22,233 nucleotides of DNA, taken from NCBI GenBank assembly GCA_052388025.1, contig JBQTIP010000183.1, forward strand, positions 1 through 22,233, given 5' to 3'. This DNA comes from JBQTIP01 sp052388025. Its GTDB lineage: Bacteria; Actinomycetota; UBA4738; HRBIN12. Positions 7,348 to 13,740 of the stretch are shown piece after piece (position 1 is the stretch's first letter; each line of letters opens with the position of its first letter). The position numbers and the translations under genes are program-made. The notes under the pieces are model-generated. The model made no database searches, was not told the DNA's origin, and was given only the letters and a program-made list of their open reading frames with translations.

Positions 7348-8124
7348 TCAGTGGGCGCGGCGGATGAGCGCTTCGGGCCGCAGGATGATCGGGCAGCCCC
7401 CGTTCCAGTCGATCCAGCCCCGCTCCCCGAACGATGCGATGAGCCGGTTGGCGCTCCCTCTCGTGACGCCGATCATCTGGGCGATCTCCTCTTGCGTCAC
7501 CCGCACGGTCACCCGGACCGCCTGGCCCTCGCCGACGGGCTCACCGTGCTCCTCCGCGAGCTGCAGGAGTCGCCGGGCCAGACGCGTGGGAGCATCGAAG
7601 AAGACGAGGTCCTGGCTCGTCTGGTCCGCCCGACGAAGGCGGCGCGCCATCAGCTCGAGGAGCCTGCGGGCGAGCGCCGGCCGGTTCTCCAGCATCGTCC
7701 AGAAGACGTCCGAGTCGAACGAGCACACGCGGCTCTCCTCCATTGCCCGGGCATCCATGGCCCGAGGACCCCGATCGATCACCGCGAGCTCGCCGAAGAT
7801 CTGGCCCCTGCCCAGGATCGCGATGAGGAGCTCCGGCCCGGCGGGAGAGGTGAGGGAGAGCTTGACCTTCCCCTCGTCGATCAGGAACAGACGCTCCGCG
7901 GGCTCCCCTTCGCGGAAGATGACCTCGCCCCTCCGGTACCGGACGGTGTGGAACTTCCCCGCCAGGACCTGCAGGTCGCCGGGGTGAAGGACGGAGAACA
8001 GGGGCGCCTGCTCGAGCAGCTTCACCCGGTCCGCGAGGAAGCGTTCCTCCCGGAGGAGGGAGAAGGGCGAGCCTGACGCGTCCGGGATGAGGGCCGGGGC
8101 GCCGTCGTTCACGATCGATTCCAT
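7348..8124 (-). CDS. Crp/Fnr-family transcriptional regulator
   Basis: A 258-residue regulator. A cyclic-nucleotide-binding-type beta-roll spans about 40-145, including RRGEVIFREGEPAERLFLIDEGKVKL and the phosphate-binding-cassette-like FGELAVIDRGPRAMDARA (110-127). A dimerisation helix follows at about 145-168, and a winged helix-turn-helix at about 207-245 with VTQEEIAQMIGVTRGSANRLI. There is no N-terminal cysteine cluster, so it is not an oxygen-sensing Fnr; the arginine in the cassette allows cAMP binding, but the ligand is unknown. The ATG at 8124 overlaps the end of the ligase gene by 16 bp, so translation is probably coupled. It is a likely local regulator of this cluster; candidate operators lie just downstream, before the MFS gene. 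Confidence 0.9.
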   Translation of the reverse strand: MESIVNDGAPALIPDASGSPFSLLREERFLADRVKLLEQAPLFSVLHPGDLQVLAGKFHTVRYRRGEVIFREGEPAERLFLIDEGKVKLSLTSPAGPELLIAILGRGQIFGELAVIDRGPRAMDARAMEESRVCSFDSDVFWTMLENRPALARRLLELMARRLRRADQTSQDLVFFDAPTRLARRLLQLAEEHGEPVGEGQAVRVTVRVTQEEIAQMIGVTRGSANRLIASFGERGWIDWNGGCPIILRPEALIRRAH

Positions 8125-9728
8125 TCGCTCGCCGACGCCCTTCCGGGGGCGGGCGACGGTGCGGCCGCCGCGAGCTCCATCACCCGCTGACGGTCGATCT
8201 TGCCGGTCGACGTGCGCGGGAGCTCGGCGAGGACGTCGACGCGGGCGGGCACCATGTACCGGGGCAGGCGCTCGGCCACGTGGCGCTTGACGTCGTTCGG
8301 GGCGATGGCCTCCCCGTTCCGCGGGACGACGCAGGCGACGATCGCCTTGCCCCACTCGTCGTGCGGCACCGCGACCGCCACGGCCTCATCGAGCCCGGGG
8401 TGGGCGTTCAGCACGACCTCGACCTCGCCGAGCTCGATCCGGTAGCCACGGCTCTTGATCTGGTGATCCCTTCGTCCCAGGAAGTCGTAGTTCCCGTCGG
8501 GCCGGAGCCGCACGATGTCGCCGGTCCTGTACACAGGGTCCGAGAGGCCGCCTCCGCGGGGATCGGGGACGAGCATCTCCACGGTCTTGTCCGGCCGGCC
8601 CCAGTACCCTTTCATGACCGTCGAGCCGCGGACGAATAGCTCGCCCTCCTCGCCGACGCCCGCGACCGTGCCGTCGTCCTTGAGGGCAAACACATCCGTG
8701 TTCGCGCAGGCGCGGCCGATGGGGATCGTGCGGTCGTCCTGGGGAAGCTCGTCGACCCGGTAGTACATGCAGACGTTGGTCTCGGTCGGCCCGTAGAGGT
8801 TCCAGAGCGCGGCGTCCGGGACCAGGCGGCGGAGCGCACGGAGGTCCTTCGTCGGGAACACCTCGCCCGCGAAGACCACCGCGCGCAGGCTCGGGAGCTC
8901 CCCCGGCCCGTCCACGGCCTTCGTGAGCAACGTGAGCGCCGAAGGCACCGAGTACCAGACCGTGATCCGCTCCTCCCGGATGAGGCGGACGAGGGCCGAC
9001 CCGAAGTAGGCGTCCTCTTCCGGGATCAGCACCACCGTCGCGCCGCCGAGGGCCGCCAGGTACAGGTCGAACACCGAGAGGTCGAACTGCAACGGCGCGT
9101 GGTTCGAGAGCCGGTCCGTCGGTCCCACCCCGATCGCCCACGCGCACCACTCGACGAACGTCAGGGCGTTCCGATGGGTGAGCATCACGCCCTTCGGCGC
9201 CCCGGTCGACCCGGACGTATACAGGATGTAGGCGAGGTCCGTCTCGATCGCCGACACATCCGGCGCATCGGGCCTCGGGTCGGCGGCCTCGGCGAAGCGC
9301 ATCGACGGTACCGGAAGGTCCGGGACCTCCGCACCGTCGCCAACCAGGAGCACCAGCCGGGGCAGGTGATCCCGCATCGCCGGGAGGAGCGAGGCGGCAC
9401 GGCCGGGGGTCGTGACGAGGGCCGCGATCGCGCAGTCGGCCGCAACCATGGCCGCCCGCCGGACCGGGGCCTTCGGGTCGAGCGGTACGTAGGCAGCGCC
9501 GGCCTTGAGGGCGCCATAGACCGCGGCCACCATGTCGACGCTCTTCGGGAGGTGGATACCCACCCGGTTCCCGTGGCCGACGCCGCCTGCGAGGAGCGAG
9601 CACGCGAGGCCGTTGGAGACGGCCTCGAGCTCGCCGTAGGTGAGCGACCGACCGTCGCACCGGACGGCCTCGTGTGCGGGATCGGCCCGCGCCGCCCGCG
9701 TCAGGTACTGCTGCAAGAGGAAGGTCAC
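8109..9728 (-). CDS. Free-standing amino-acid adenylating enzyme, probably L-prolyl-AMP ligase
   Basis: A 539-residue adenylate-forming enzyme of the NRPS A-domain type with no attached condensation or carrier domain. Core motifs: YILYTSGSTGAPKG (A3, 167-180), FDLSVFD (A4, 215-221), NLYGPTETNVC (A5, 310-320), YRTGD (A7, 400-404), GRRDHQIKSRGYRIELGEVE (A8, 418-437) and the lysine of STGK (Lys510, A10). Lining it up with GrsA-Phe gives pocket residues D216, L217, F220, Y259, V285, A287, L311, V319, C320 and K510. Free-standing prolyl ligases such as PltF and RedM carry nearly this code (DL-L/F-YLALVCK, from memory). It would activate L-proline and load the neighbouring carrier protein. The start is GTG at 9728 behind GAGCGGGG; an upstream in-frame extension has no homology. 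The gene follows the dehydrogenase by 46 bp. Confidence 0.9.
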   Translation of the reverse strand: MTFLLQQYLTRAARADPAHEAVRCDGRSLTYGELEAVSNGLACSLLAGGVGHGNRVGIHLPKSVDMVAAVYGALKAGAAYVPLDPKAPVRRAAMVAADCAIAALVTTPGRAASLLPAMRDHLPRLVLLVGDGAEVPDLPVPSMRFAEAADPRPDAPDVSAIETDLAYILYTSGSTGAPKGVMLTHRNALTFVEWCAWAIGVGPTDRLSNHAPLQFDLSVFDLYLAALGGATVVLIPEEDAYFGSALVRLIREERITVWYSVPSALTLLTKAVDGPGELPSLRAVVFAGEVFPTKDLRALRRLVPDAALWNLYGPTETNVCMYYRVDELPQDDRTIPIGRACANTDVFALKDDGTVAGVGEEGELFVRGSTVMKGYWGRPDKTVEMLVPDPRGGGLSDPVYRTGDIVRLRPDGNYDFLGRRDHQIKSRGYRIELGEVEVVLNAHPGLDEAVAVAVPHDEWGKAIVACVVPRNGEAIAPNDVKRHVAERLPRYMVPARVDVLAELPRTSTGKIDRQRVMELAAAAPSPAPGRASASEWNRS

Positions 9729-9774
9729 GTTCGAACCCCGCTCGGTCGAAGGCGGTTCCGGGCCGCGGCCGGCA

Positions 9775-10938
9775 TCACAGGCCGAGGCCGCGGGCGATGA
9801 TCCGGCGCTGGATCTCGGACGTCCCCGAGTAGATCGTGCCGCCAACCGCGTCGCGCAGACCGCGCTCGATCTCCAGCTCGGCCATGTACCCGTAGCCCCC
9901 GTGGACCTGGACGGCGTCCAGGTTGGTCCTGACGGCCGCCTCGGACACGAACACCTTGGCGATGGCCGCCTCTACCATCGCGTCGTGGCCCTGGTCCATC
10001 AGCCAGCCCACTCGCAGCACGAGCGCGCGCGACGCGTCGACGGCGATCCTCATGTCGGCGATCTTGTCGGCCACCGACTCGAACTTCGCGATGGGCTTCC
10101 CGAACTGCCGCCGCTGCCTGGCATAGGCGACGCACGCCTGCATCGTGCGTCGCATCTGCCCGACCTGGCTCGCCATGATGCACGCTCGCTCCCACCGCAT
10201 CGACGCGGTGAAGATCTCGCCGCCCTGGCCCTCCCGCCCGAGGACCGACGAGTGCGGCACGAAGCAATCCTCCAGGACGACCTCGGCCATAGGGGAGGTG
10301 CGCAGGCCCATCTTCTCCAGCCCGCGGCCGACCGAGAGCCCCGGGGTTCCTCGCTCCACGAGGAGTGCCGTGAGGCCGTACGGCCCGATCCCCTCGGTGG
10401 TCCTGGCGAAGACGATCAGCAGATCGGCGATTTGCGCGTTCGTGATGAACGTCTTGCGCCCGTTGAGGACGTAGCCACCCTCCACCGCCTTCCCCGACGT
10501 CGTCATGGCGAAGGCGTCGGAGCCCGCCTCCGGCTCGGTGATGGCGTGACAGCCGATCACCCGGCCCGAACACAGGCCCGGGAGCTGGCGGCGCTTCTGC
10601 TCCTCGGTTCCGAAGGACGAGAGCGGGATCACGCTCGTCCACATGTGGGCGTTGACCGAGAACACGAGGCCGGCGTCCCGGCAGCCGTACCCGAGGGCCT
10701 CGAGCGCGAGCATGGTGGTGACGACGTCGGCCCCGCCCCCGCCGAACTCCTCGGGCGCCGGGAGACCCTGGATCCCGAAGGCGCCACAGCGATCCCAGCC
10801 CTCCCGCGAGAACGTCTCGGAGCGGTCGCGGAGGGCGACGTCGCCGGGGAGCGACCGAGCGAAACGACAGACCGACTCGAAGAACTCGGCCTGCTCCGGT
10901 GTCACCCACTCGATCCGCGGGCGAACGCCCGTCTTCAC
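9775..10938 (-). CDS. Acyl-CoA dehydrogenase-type flavoprotein, probably prolyl-carrier-protein dehydrogenase
   Basis: A 387-residue FAD enzyme of the acyl-CoA dehydrogenase fold: N-terminal helical domain (1-125), beta domain with CHAITEPEAGSD (130-141) and the C-terminal flavin-binding helices with QVHGGYGY (344-351) and IYSGTSEIQRR (369-379). The position that holds the catalytic glutamate in medium- and short-chain enzymes (YEGTSEIQ) is Ser371 here. A glutamate stands at 250 in MRWERA, the position used by isovaleryl-CoA dehydrogenase and by the PltE/RedW/AnaB type of prolyl-carrier oxidase (from memory). Next to a prolyl-type ligase and carrier protein, the likely reaction is oxidation of prolyl-S-carrier to pyrrolyl-2-carboxyl-S-carrier. 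The start is GTG at 10938, sharing GTGA with the stop of the carrier-protein gene, so translation is coupled. Confidence 0.9.
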   Translation of the reverse strand: MKTGVRPRIEWVTPEQAEFFESVCRFARSLPGDVALRDRSETFSREGWDRCGAFGIQGLPAPEEFGGGGADVVTTMLALEALGYGCRDAGLVFSVNAHMWTSVIPLSSFGTEEQKRRQLPGLCSGRVIGCHAITEPEAGSDAFAMTTSGKAVEGGYVLNGRKTFITNAQIADLLIVFARTTEGIGPYGLTALLVERGTPGLSVGRGLEKMGLRTSPMAEVVLEDCFVPHSSVLGREGQGGEIFTASMRWERACIMASQVGQMRRTMQACVAYARQRRQFGKPIAKFESVADKIADMRIAVDASRALVLRVGWLMDQGHDAMVEAAIAKVFVSEAAVRTNLDAVQVHGGYGYMAELEIERGLRDAVGGTIYSGTSEIQRRIIARGLGL

Positions 10939-11183
10939 GTGCCGTCCACCGTCCGTGTCACCAGCCGCTCGATGTCCGCGATGGTGCGGAAGTTGTCGGC
11001 AGTGATCTCCGAGTCGTCGACCTCGATCTCGAACTCCTGCTCGAGGAAGGCGACGAGCTGCATAAGCCCGAGGGAGTCGATGATCCCGTCGAGCAAGACC
11101 GTTTCGTGATTGAGCGTCGAGGACGTTTCCCCGTAGAGGAGCTCTTCCTTGATGAAATCGCGGATCCGGCTCGATACGTCCAC
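10935..11183 (-). CDS. Free-standing peptidyl/acyl carrier protein (PltL-like)
   Basis: An 82-residue carrier protein with the phosphopantetheine site LLDGIIDSLGLMQL; the modified serine is Ser37. Downstream helices (VAFLEQEFEIEVDDSEITADNFRTI) are typical of acyl and peptidyl carriers. It overlaps the dehydrogenase start by four bases and is the expected tether for proline during activation, oxidation and halogenation. I place the start at GTG 11183, with GGAGGG at 11197-11192 eight bases upstream; the TTG at 11186 is an equally read alternative, and the longer in-frame GTG at 11219 lies before that ribosome-binding site and is unlikely. No phosphopantetheinyl transferase gene is in the window. 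Confidence 0.9.
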   Translation of the reverse strand: MDVSSRIRDFIKEELLYGETSSTLNHETVLLDGIIDSLGLMQLVAFLEQEFEIEVDDSEITADNFRTIADIERLVTRTVDGT

Positions 11184-11226
11184 CAATTCAACCCTCCATG
11201 CGTTTCCCGTTCCGCACACCGGGTCG

Positions 11227-11592
11227 CTAGGCCACCGCGTTCGCGGGATCGCCCAGGTCGACGATCTTGCGGATCGCGCTCCCTCGGATGCGGAAACACT
11301 GCCGGCGGGAGATCCGGAGTGTTCGCGCGATCTCGTCGGCCCCCAGCTGCCGCACGTACCAGAGGAACAGCACGTGGCGGTCGCGGTCGCTCACCAACTG
11401 CATCCGGCGGCAAAGCTCCGAGCGCTCATCAAGCGATTCCAGCAGCCCCCAGGGGACGCCGTCAGACACCCCCTGCATGCGGCGCGCCCGCCCGACCTGC
11501 ATTACGGAGGACGACGCCGGCTGCCACCAGTCCGTGTAGGTAACGAGGGCTCGGATCACCTCGCCCGGGTCCGAGAGACAAAACAACACCAT
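11227..11592 (-). CDS. Small sigma-70 region 4-like DNA-binding protein
   Basis: A 121-residue protein. The C-terminal half has the helix pattern of sigma region 4: SLDERSELCRRMQLVSDRDRHVLFLWYV, then the helix-turn-helix LGADEIARTLRISRRQCFRIRGSAIRKIV (about 81-109). No sigma region 2 is present, so it is not a complete sigma factor; it could be a transcriptional activator or anti-/co-sigma component. The ATG at 11592 begins one base after the BY-kinase stop codon and lacks a good ribosome-binding site, suggesting translation by reinitiation. It sits exactly at the junction between the polysaccharide genes and the carrier-protein/ligase genes, 43 bp before the carrier gene, and could coordinate the two sets. 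Product class is fairly sure, role is not. Confidence 0.7.
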   Translation of the reverse strand: MVLFCLSDPGEVIRALVTYTDWWQPASSSVMQVGRARRMQGVSDGVPWGLLESLDERSELCRRMQLVSDRDRHVLFLWYVRQLGADEIARTLRISRRQCFRIRGSAIRKIVDLGDPANAVA

Positions 11593-11593
11593 G

Positions 11594-13201
11594 CTAGAGG
11601 ATATTGGACGGTTCAGTGCCGCGCAAGTTGGGGAAATCCCCCACGCTGGCACTCACCGGCCGGGCCCGATAGTAGTCGCGGTAGCCCCGAGGCAGGGGGA
11701 CGTCCATGGCCCGGTTCAGGACCACTCCCTGAACCCGGGCCCCCATCCGGAGAATGAGCTCGCTCGTCCTCTTCGCGATCTCGGCCTTCGTCCTTCCGGC
11801 CCTGGCCACGACGAGCACCCCATCGACCTCTGGCAGGAGGTGCGTTGCATCGCTGGCCACCAGGATGGGGGGGGTGTCGAGCAGCACCACATCCGCGAGC
11901 TCTCGCGCCTCCTCGAGCACGTCGCGCATGTGTTCCGAGCTCAGCAGCTCCCCAGGTGAATTGGGCAGGGGGCCGCTGGGAACCAGACGGATGTCATCGA
12001 CGAGCGTCTGTCGGATCACGGGGCCGAGAACCGGGCCGTTGTTGCTCGACCGAAGCGCATCGGCGAGGCCTTTGTCGTTCGCGACCCCGAAGAGCCGGTG
12101 GATGCTGGGGCGGTGGAAGTCGCAAGAGAGGATGAGGACCTTCTTCCCGGTCTCGGCCAAGGTCGCTGCAAGGTTGGCCACGACGGTCGTCTTCCCCTCG
12201 GCGGGACCGCCGCTGGTCACGAGCACCGTGTGCGGCGGCCGGGGCGTCCCCGCCTCCACTCCCTGTGCCCGGGCGTCTCCGTCGAGGTTGACACCACGGC
12301 CCACCTCGGCCCCGAGCAGCCGGAACGCCTCCGCCGCGCGGGAGCTCGGCTGCGAGGCCGCGATGACGCCATCCCTGCCGCCCCGCGGCAGGACCGGGAT
12401 CTCGGCGAGGACCGGGAGCGAGAACCCCTCTTCGGCACCCTGCCGCGTCCTGATCCGAGTGTCGAACCGGCCCAGGACCAACGCCATGATGACTCCGGCA
12501 ACGAGGCCGATGAGCGCGGCGAGGAGCGCCCGGATCGCGAACGAACGCGGGGCCTGGATGCCCAGGGACTCTACCGGGCTCACCTCGGCCCCGGAGAGGA
12601 CCTCGAAGCCTGGTTCGGGAGGACTCGACGTGAGGTTGTCAACGTCCCCCTGGAGCAGAGCGAGTCGCGTCTCGAGACCCCGTGTGTCCGACTCGCCCGG
12701 ATGACGGATCCGCTTCTTGATGCCCTTGATCTGTGCCTCGAGCGACGCCACCTCGGCAGCGGTCTCCTCCGTCTCCTGTTGGGTCAGGAAGGCGAGCAGT
12801 TCACTCGCGAAAGCGTCCGCGATCTGCTTGACGCGTTTCGGATCGGGATCGGTGGCCGTGATGGAAAGGAGCCCGCTCTCCTCGTCCACCGCCGCCGTGA
12901 TTTTCACCGCGAGATCCGCCGGCTTCCCGTCGTATCCGATCTGGTCGGCCACGCGGCTCGGGATGGGATCGAGCGTCGTCAGCGCGGCGACGGTATTCGC
13001 ATCGTCGAAGCTCCCGGACTGACTGAACGACTGACCGGTATCGGACGAGCTGATCAGGTACGTCGTGGCCTCGAACGAGCGCTCCGCGCCGCCCGGGTCA
13101 ATCGCCCTGGTGAGCGACGCCGTCAGGAGGCCCACCGCGACCGCGGCCGCGATCATGGGCCAGTACCGCCGTAGAGCCCTTAAGTATGTGATCGGTTCCA
13201 T
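11594..13201 (-). CDS. Wzz-type chain-length/BY-kinase fusion for exopolysaccharide
   Basis: A 535-residue polysaccharide co-polymerase with a fused tyrosine autokinase. The N-terminal Wzz part has a membrane helix at about 15-31, a periplasmic or external segment with coiled-coil character at about 120-195, and a second helix at about 223-244. The cytoplasmic kinase has Walker A SGGPAEGKTT (330-339), Walker A' with Asp361 in SCDFHRPS (359-366), and Walker B VVLLDTPP (438-445). The C-terminal tyrosine cluster is small (Tyr507, 510, 511). Such proteins control polymer length and export through reversible tyrosine phosphorylation. The start is ATG 13201 with AGGAG seven bases upstream; an upstream in-frame extension runs through the regulator gene. 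The first 22 bases overlap the LuxR-type gene. Confidence 0.92.
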   Translation of the reverse strand: MEPITYLRALRRYWPMIAAAVAVGLLTASLTRAIDPGGAERSFEATTYLISSSDTGQSFSQSGSFDDANTVAALTTLDPIPSRVADQIGYDGKPADLAVKITAAVDEESGLLSITATDPDPKRVKQIADAFASELLAFLTQQETEETAAEVASLEAQIKGIKKRIRHPGESDTRGLETRLALLQGDVDNLTSSPPEPGFEVLSGAEVSPVESLGIQAPRSFAIRALLAALIGLVAGVIMALVLGRFDTRIRTRQGAEEGFSLPVLAEIPVLPRGGRDGVIAASQPSSRAAEAFRLLGAEVGRGVNLDGDARAQGVEAGTPRPPHTVLVTSGGPAEGKTTVVANLAATLAETGKKVLILSCDFHRPSIHRLFGVANDKGLADALRSSNNGPVLGPVIRQTLVDDIRLVPSGPLPNSPGELLSSEHMRDVLEEARELADVVLLDTPPILVASDATHLLPEVDGVLVVARAGRTKAEIAKRTSELILRMGARVQGVVLNRAMDVPLPRGYRDYYRARPVSASVGDFPNLRGTEPSNIL

Positions 13202-13740
13202 CGGTTGCTCCTTCCGAGGCCGTTGGCCAGAGCGAGGCTCACGGCCGCGGTCTGATTCGGAACTCCGAGTTTCGCGAAGATCTTCGTCTTGTGCCGTTCG
13301 ACCGTCTTCGGACTGATGCCGAGCTGGCGCGCGACCTGCTTCGCCGCCAGACCTTGGGCGACGAGCGCGAGGATCTGCTGCTCCCGTGACGTCAACCGAG
13401 CCATCGACGAGGGCCTGCCGCCGACCCCGGGAACGAGAGCGGAGGCCAAGGAGGCCACCGGGGCCCGCATCGACACCCGGACACCGTCGTCTTCCCCACC
13501 ACCCTCGCCCAGGAGGACGACACGAACCCCTTTCGCCTGCAGCCGTCGGGCCGCCTTCTCGGCGCCCGGGAGATGCGCGTCGATCGCCACCGCGTCGGCT
13601 CTCTCGCTCCATCGCTCACCATCGGCGACGGAGGTCGCGACGGCCACAGGAACGATGCCGGCGAACTGAGTCAACGCTGCCGCGATGCCTTCAGCCACCA
13701 TCGCCTCACGGTGGGTGATCACGACCGCTCGAGGGGTCAC
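13180..13740 (-). CDS. LuxR-family regulator with degenerate receiver-like N-terminus
   Basis: A 186-residue protein. The C-terminal 116-173 is a clear LuxR helix-turn-helix: LTSREQQILALVAQGL, then KQVARQLGISPKTVERHKTKIFAKLGV. The N-terminal part resembles a shortened receiver: an opening strand RAVVITHREAMVAEGI and an aspartate in VAIDAHLPG (Asp54) at the phospho-acceptor position, but the acidic pair and the conserved lysine are not evident, so phosphorylation is doubtful. The start is GTG 13740, sharing GTGA with the dehydratase stop; the end overlaps the BY-kinase start by 22 bp. Sandwiched inside a polysaccharide operon, it is a likely regulator of that operon. No partner histidine kinase is seen. 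Confidence 0.88.
   Translation of the reverse strand: MTPRAVVITHREAMVAEGIAAALTQFAGIVPVAVATSVADGERWSERADAVAIDAHLPGAEKAARRLQAKGVRVVLLGEGGGEDDGVRVSMRAPVASLASALVPGVGGRPSSMARLTSREQQILALVAQGLAAKQVARQLGISPKTVERHKTKIFAKLGVPNQTAAVSLALANGLGRSNRWNRSHT

Noticed and set aside
3722..8076. Long overlapping plus-strand open frames opposite the halogenases, MFS and Crp-family genes
   Set aside because: Arg/Pro/Asp-rich antisense frames without motifs; the minus strand encodes recognisable proteins throughout.
9775..10938. Fatty-acid beta-oxidation acyl-CoA dehydrogenase
   Set aside because: Its Glu250/Ser371 pattern and direct coupling to a carrier protein and prolyl-type ligase favour a biosynthetic prolyl-carrier dehydrogenase.
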